From an uncultured Flavihumibacter sp. (GTDB lineage: Bacteria > Bacteroidota > Bacteroidia > Chitinophagales > Chitinophagaceae), in assembly GCA_946481605.1 (NCBI GenBank), contig CAMLPA010000087.1:1-10393 (forward strand): a stretch of 10,393 nt of DNA, in the 5' to 3' direction. Shown one piece after another: positions 7,936 to 10,393 of the stretch. The notes under the pieces were generated by a model. It did not search any database. It saw only the letters and a program-made list of their open reading frames with translations, and was not told where the DNA came from. Position numbers and translations under genes: made by a program. Each line of letters starts with the position of its first letter. Within the stretch, counting starts at the first letter, position 1.

Positions 7936-9411
7936 ATGGGTAAGCCTACAGGATTCTTAGAATTTACCCGGGAAATGCCCGGTAAAAAACCCGCCCAGGA
8001 GCGTGTAAAACACTACAACGAGTTTGTAGAAAGCTACAGCGAGGAAAAACTCAACCAACAATCCGCGCGCTGCATGAACTGCGGTGTCCCCTTCTGCCAC
8101 AGTGGTTGCCCGCTGGGCAATGTGATCCCGGAGTTCAACGACGCGGTATATAAAAAGAAATGGAAAGAGGCTTACGACATCCTCAGTTCCACCAACAATT
8201 TCCCTGAATTCACCGGCAGAATTTGTCCGGCGCCCTGCGAAAGCGCCTGCGTACTGGGCATAAACCAGCCGCCGGTAGCCATCGAGGAAATAGAAAAACA
8301 CATCATCGAGATCGCGTTCAGCAAAGGCTATGTGAAAGCAAAGAAACCAGCTTTGCGCACGGGTAAAAAAGTTGCCGTGGTGGGATCCGGCCCCGCCGGC
8401 CTCGCAGCCGCAGCCCAACTGAACCAGGCCGGCCACTGGGTAACCGTTTTTGAAAGAGACGACGCCCCAGGTGGATTATTACGGTATGGCATACCCGATT
8501 TTAAGCTGGAGAAAAACGTAATCGACAGGCGCATCGCCGTAATGGAAGAAGAAGGCATTGAGTTCCGTTGCAATACCAATGTAGGTGTGAATGTTTCCGT
8601 GAGCGACCTGCTCCGCGAGTACCACGCCATCGTGCTTGCCGGTGGCTCCACGATCCCCCGCGACCTGAGTGTTACCGGCCGGCAGTTTAACGGTGTACAT
8701 TATGCGATGGAGTTCCTGAAACAACAGAACAAACGCGTGAGCAACCGCAGCTTCAGCGAAGCGGAACTCTCCGCTAAAGGAAAAGACGTTGTGGTAATTG
8801 GCGGCGGTGATACAGGCTCTGACTGTGTTGGTACTTCCAACCGTCATGGTGCGAAGTCCATCACACAATTTGAACTGCTGCCCCAGCCTCCGGCGGAAAG
8901 AACCGGTTATATGCCCTGGCCCACCTACCCCATGCTACTGAAAACGACCACTTCGCACGAAGAGGGCGTGGAAAGAAAATGGGCCGTGGCCACGAAAGAA
9001 TTCATCGGAGACGAAAACGGCAACCTGAAAGCGTTGAAAATAGTGGACCTGGAATGGAAATCGGGCCCTGAAGGACGTCCTGCCAGCTTTGTGGAAGTTC
9101 CCGGTTCCGAAAGGGAAATCCCCTGCCAGCTCGCATTGCTCGCCATGGGCTTCCTGCATCCGCAGAAAGAAGGCATGATCAGCGAGCTCGAAGTGGAACT
9201 GGATGAAAGAGGAAACGTAAGGGCTTCTGAAAAAGGGTTCCAGACCAATATCGCGAAGATATTCGCAGCAGGCGATATGCGCCGCGGACAATCACTGGTG
9301 GTATGGGCCATCAGCGAAGGAAGAGAATGCGCTAGAAAAGTGGACGAATACCTTATGGGACATTCACTGCTTGAATCGAAGGATGAATCTTTGCTGCTCA
9401 GCACCATCTAG
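7936..9411 (+). CDS. gltD: Glutamate synthase (GOGAT) small subunit
   Basis: GltD oxidises NAD(P)H on FAD and sends electrons through Fe-S clusters to the FMN of GltB. The protein has 491 residues, slightly longer than E. coli GltD. The N-terminal cluster-binding domain has cysteines at 46, 49, 54 and 58 (CMNCGVPFCHSGC) and at 97, 101 and 105 (CPAPCESAC). The FAD dinucleotide fold is VAVVGSGPAG at 146-155. The second nucleotide fold, VVVIGGGDTG, is at 285-294, as expected for NAD(P)H. The C-terminal FAD contact is AGDMRRGQS at 445-453. The cofactor preference (NADH or NADPH) cannot be read with confidence. The start gives the family N-terminus MGKPTGFLEFTRE. It is co-oriented with gltB at 30 bases with no terminator between, so one operon is likely; an intrinsic terminator follows 30 bases past the stop. 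Confidence 0.98.
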   Translation: MGKPTGFLEFTREMPGKKPAQERVKHYNEFVESYSEEKLNQQSARCMNCGVPFCHSGCPLGNVIPEFNDAVYKKKWKEAYDILSSTNNFPEFTGRICPAPCESACVLGINQPPVAIEEIEKHIIEIAFSKGYVKAKKPALRTGKKVAVVGSGPAGLAAAAQLNQAGHWVTVFERDDAPGGLLRYGIPDFKLEKNVIDRRIAVMEEEGIEFRCNTNVGVNVSVSDLLREYHAIVLAGGSTIPRDLSVTGRQFNGVHYAMEFLKQQNKRVSNRSFSEAELSAKGKDVVVIGGGDTGSDCVGTSNRHGAKSITQFELLPQPPAERTGYMPWPTYPMLLKTTTSHEEGVERKWAVATKEFIGDENGNLKALKIVDLEWKSGPEGRPASFVEVPGSEREIPCQLALLAMGFLHPQKEGMISELEVELDERGNVRASEKGFQTNIAKIFAAGDMRRGQSLVVWAISEGRECARKVDEYLMGHSLLESKDESLLLSTI

Positions 9412-9440
9412 CAGAACGCAATTCAATATTATAACCACAG

Positions 9441-9470
9441 GGTGTATCTTTCAGGAGATACACTCTTTTT
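9441..9470 (+). terminator. Intrinsic terminator of gltBD
   Basis: GTGTATCT (9442-9449) pairs fully with AGATACAC (9456-9463) around a six-base loop, followed by TCTTTTT. It lies 30 bases after the gltD stop. On the opposite strand no T run follows the hairpin, so it should act on gltBD only. Confidence 0.88.
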
Positions 9471-9537
9471 CATTTATACCTTTCCCGGTTCTGAAAAACC
9501 CATGCGCTCCAGCAACTTATTATTACTGAATCACCTG

Positions 9538-9843
9538 TTAGTGATCCTTCCTTCTCCAGAGCGCATTCTCCAGTAAAAAAGGACCGAACGGAATAAGCGC
9601 GGCAACAAAACCCAGTACCAGCTTTCCAAACGACCAGTTCATCAGGCTTTTTACCTCCAGCAGAAAGAACAGATAGGCTACAAACAGCACCCCGTGCGCC
9701 CATCCCATGTATTTCACGGCTTCGGGCATTCCCCATCCATACTTCAGCGGCATGGCCACGCCCAACAAAAGCAAAAAAGATATCGCCTCGGCGTAGCCGG
9801 TATATTTAAAACGGGTAACAGGGCTGGAAAAAAATGATTTCAT
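9538..9843 (-). CDS. DUF3817 family small integral membrane protein
   Basis: The product is 101 residues of unknown function. The family call rests on the opening RFKYTGYAEAISFLLLLG (11-28), then MPLKY (31-35), the central GWAHGVLF (47-54), and IPFGPFLLEN (84-93), a pattern I recognise from DUF3817 proteins. Three hydrophobic helices are visible, at about 14-34, 47-64 and 73-93. There is a basic N-terminus and a basic end (WRRKDH), and no cleavable signal or catalytic motif. The gene converges on gltBD and is divergent from amt. It has no obvious terminator of its own. A TAnnTTTG match only five bases before its ATG raises the possibility of a leaderless mRNA. Nothing in the sequence shows a role in nitrogen metabolism; its position there may be incidental. 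Confidence 0.88.
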   Translation of the reverse strand: MKSFFSSPVTRFKYTGYAEAISFLLLLGVAMPLKYGWGMPEAVKYMGWAHGVLFVAYLFFLLEVKSLMNWSFGKLVLGFVAALIPFGPFLLENALWRRKDH

Positions 9844-9847
9844 AGCC

Positions 9848-9855
9848 CAAAATTA
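9848..9855 (-). promoter_or_regulatory. Candidate -7 element of the DUF3817 gene
   Basis: On the minus strand TAATTTTG matches TAnnTTTG and ends five bases before the start codon. The nearest upstream TTG is 24 bases away, slightly too far. If used, the transcript would start at or next to the ATG. Confidence 0.35.
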
Positions 9856-9979
9856 CTTGAATTACAAGCCAGATTTTAGCAAACCCTGAAAATATCTTAC
9901 CAACCAGGCAATAAAATATTCGAAAACCACAAAATAATTTATATTATTATTTATTTTAATGCAAAAACTTTACATTAGA

Positions 9980-9987
9980 TATATTTG
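9980..9987 (+). promoter_or_regulatory. Candidate -7 element for amt
   Basis: TATATTTG fits TAnnTTTG. No TTG is present 17-23 bases upstream, so the call rests on one half-site in A+T-rich DNA. Its use would give amt a leader of about 150 bases. Confidence 0.3.
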
Positions 9988-10139
9988 AAAACCAACCAAT
10001 TAGAAAAGAACAATCGTTTGTCAAACATATTAAATTTAATACTATATTTTAATCTTTTCAATTTATTAACAATAGTGATCTTTGAAACATCAAATTAACT
10101 AATATTACAATTATTAATATTTCATCAAATCAAAACTAG

Positions 10140-10393
10140 ATGCGTATGCGAAGCATTTCCTTCAGGCAAGTAGCCCCGTTCCTGATCCTGGCCGGTGTTG
10201 CAGTTGCCTCCCTCTTCATCCCCACCCTTCCTGTATTTGAAGACAAGGAAGGTGTTTACAGTTCTTCCGACATTGCATGGGTACTCACCTCTACTGCCCT
10301 CGTATTCCTTATGACGCCAGGCCTCGCCTTCTTCTATGGCGGGATGGTACACAGGAAAAACGTTATTTCTACCATGATCAAAAGTGTGGTAGC
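10140..10393 (+). CDS. amt: Ammonium transporter (Amt/MEP/Rh family), 5' part
   Basis: The product is a trimeric inner-membrane channel for ammonium uptake. The 84 complete codons in the window start [14 protein letters not shown] hydrophobic segment follows (about 13-30), which may be a signal peptide, since some Amt proteins such as E. coli AmtB carry one. Then comes the first family block, [20 protein letters not shown] (from residue 44), continuing [17 protein letters not shown], which is highly characteristic of Amt. The rest lies beyond the window. The ATG at 10140 directly follows an in-frame TAG, so no longer start is possible; the ATG at 10146 is the alternative. Placement beside gltBD links ammonium entry to glutamate synthesis. 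Whether a PII gene (glnK) follows cannot be seen. Confidence 0.95.
   Translation, partial: MRMRSISFRQVAPFLILAGVAVASLFIPTLPVFEDKEGVYSSSDIAWVLTSTALVFLMTPGLAFFYGGMVHRKNVISTMIKSVV

Larger units (their letters stand above)
9844..10139. other. Very A+T-rich intergenic region upstream of amt
   Basis: These are about 296 bases with no gene. From 9931 to 10140 I count 34 G or C in 210 bases (about 16%), against roughly half in neighbouring genes. On the plus strand TATATTTG at 9980-9987 matches the -7 element but lacks a TTG at the right distance. Short palindromes occur at 10016-10026 (GTTTG-T-CAAAC), 10029-10040 (ATTAAATTTAAT) and 10101-10121 (AATATTA/TAATATT arms). In such A+T-rich DNA some will be chance. 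I see no sigma-54 type GG/GC promoter. Confidence 0.6.

Noticed and set aside
9470..9736. Minus-strand open frame of 88 codons overlapping the DUF3817 gene
   Set aside because: It overlaps a recognisable family protein in another frame and has no features of its own.

Overview
The window reads as the chromosome of a member of the Bacteroidota, probably near the Chitinophagaceae (the family-level guess is inference from general protein resemblance). Supporting signs are several matches to the Bacteroidota promoter element TAnnTTTG, start codons without strong Shine-Dalgarno sequences, five tRNA genes none of which encodes its CCA end, roughly half G+C in genes against very A+T-rich spacers, and the gene order itself.

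Positions 1-2980 (minus strand, read right to left) form a translation/transcription cluster: tRNA-Thr(TGT), tRNA-Tyr(GTA), tRNA-Gly(TCC), tRNA-Thr(GGT), tuf (EF-Tu), tRNA-Trp(CCA), secE, nusG. The first five genes have the same order and anticodons as the E. coli thrU-tyrU-glyT-thrT-tufB operon. A candidate promoter sits at about 3053-3060 upstream of the first tRNA. A second candidate lies inside the tuf/tRNA-Trp spacer, nested in a long inverted repeat. A strong intrinsic terminator follows nusG, where rplK would normally be expected next, just beyond the window edge.

Positions 2981-3384 are a divergent intergenic region of about 400 bases holding the promoters of the tRNA cluster and, by position, of gltB.

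Positions 3385-9411 (plus strand) carry gltB and gltD, the two subunits of glutamate synthase (GOGAT), 30 bases apart and closed by an intrinsic terminator at 9441-9470. Positions 9538-9843 carry, convergently, a small three-helix DUF3817 membrane protein. An exceptionally A+T-rich spacer (about 16% G+C over 9931-10140) precedes the start of an ammonium transporter gene (amt), which runs off the right edge.

Functionally there are two blocks: a housekeeping block (EF-Tu and tRNAs for elongation, SecE for the translocon, NusG for RNA polymerase), and a nitrogen assimilation block in which Amt imports ammonium and GltBD makes glutamate from glutamine and 2-oxoglutarate. Everything coding is a familiar family; I see no undescribed system. 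The items worth a second look are non-coding: the nested promoter/inverted repeat between tuf and tRNA-Trp, a long palindrome between two tRNAs, the terminator after nusG, and the A+T-rich amt leader.
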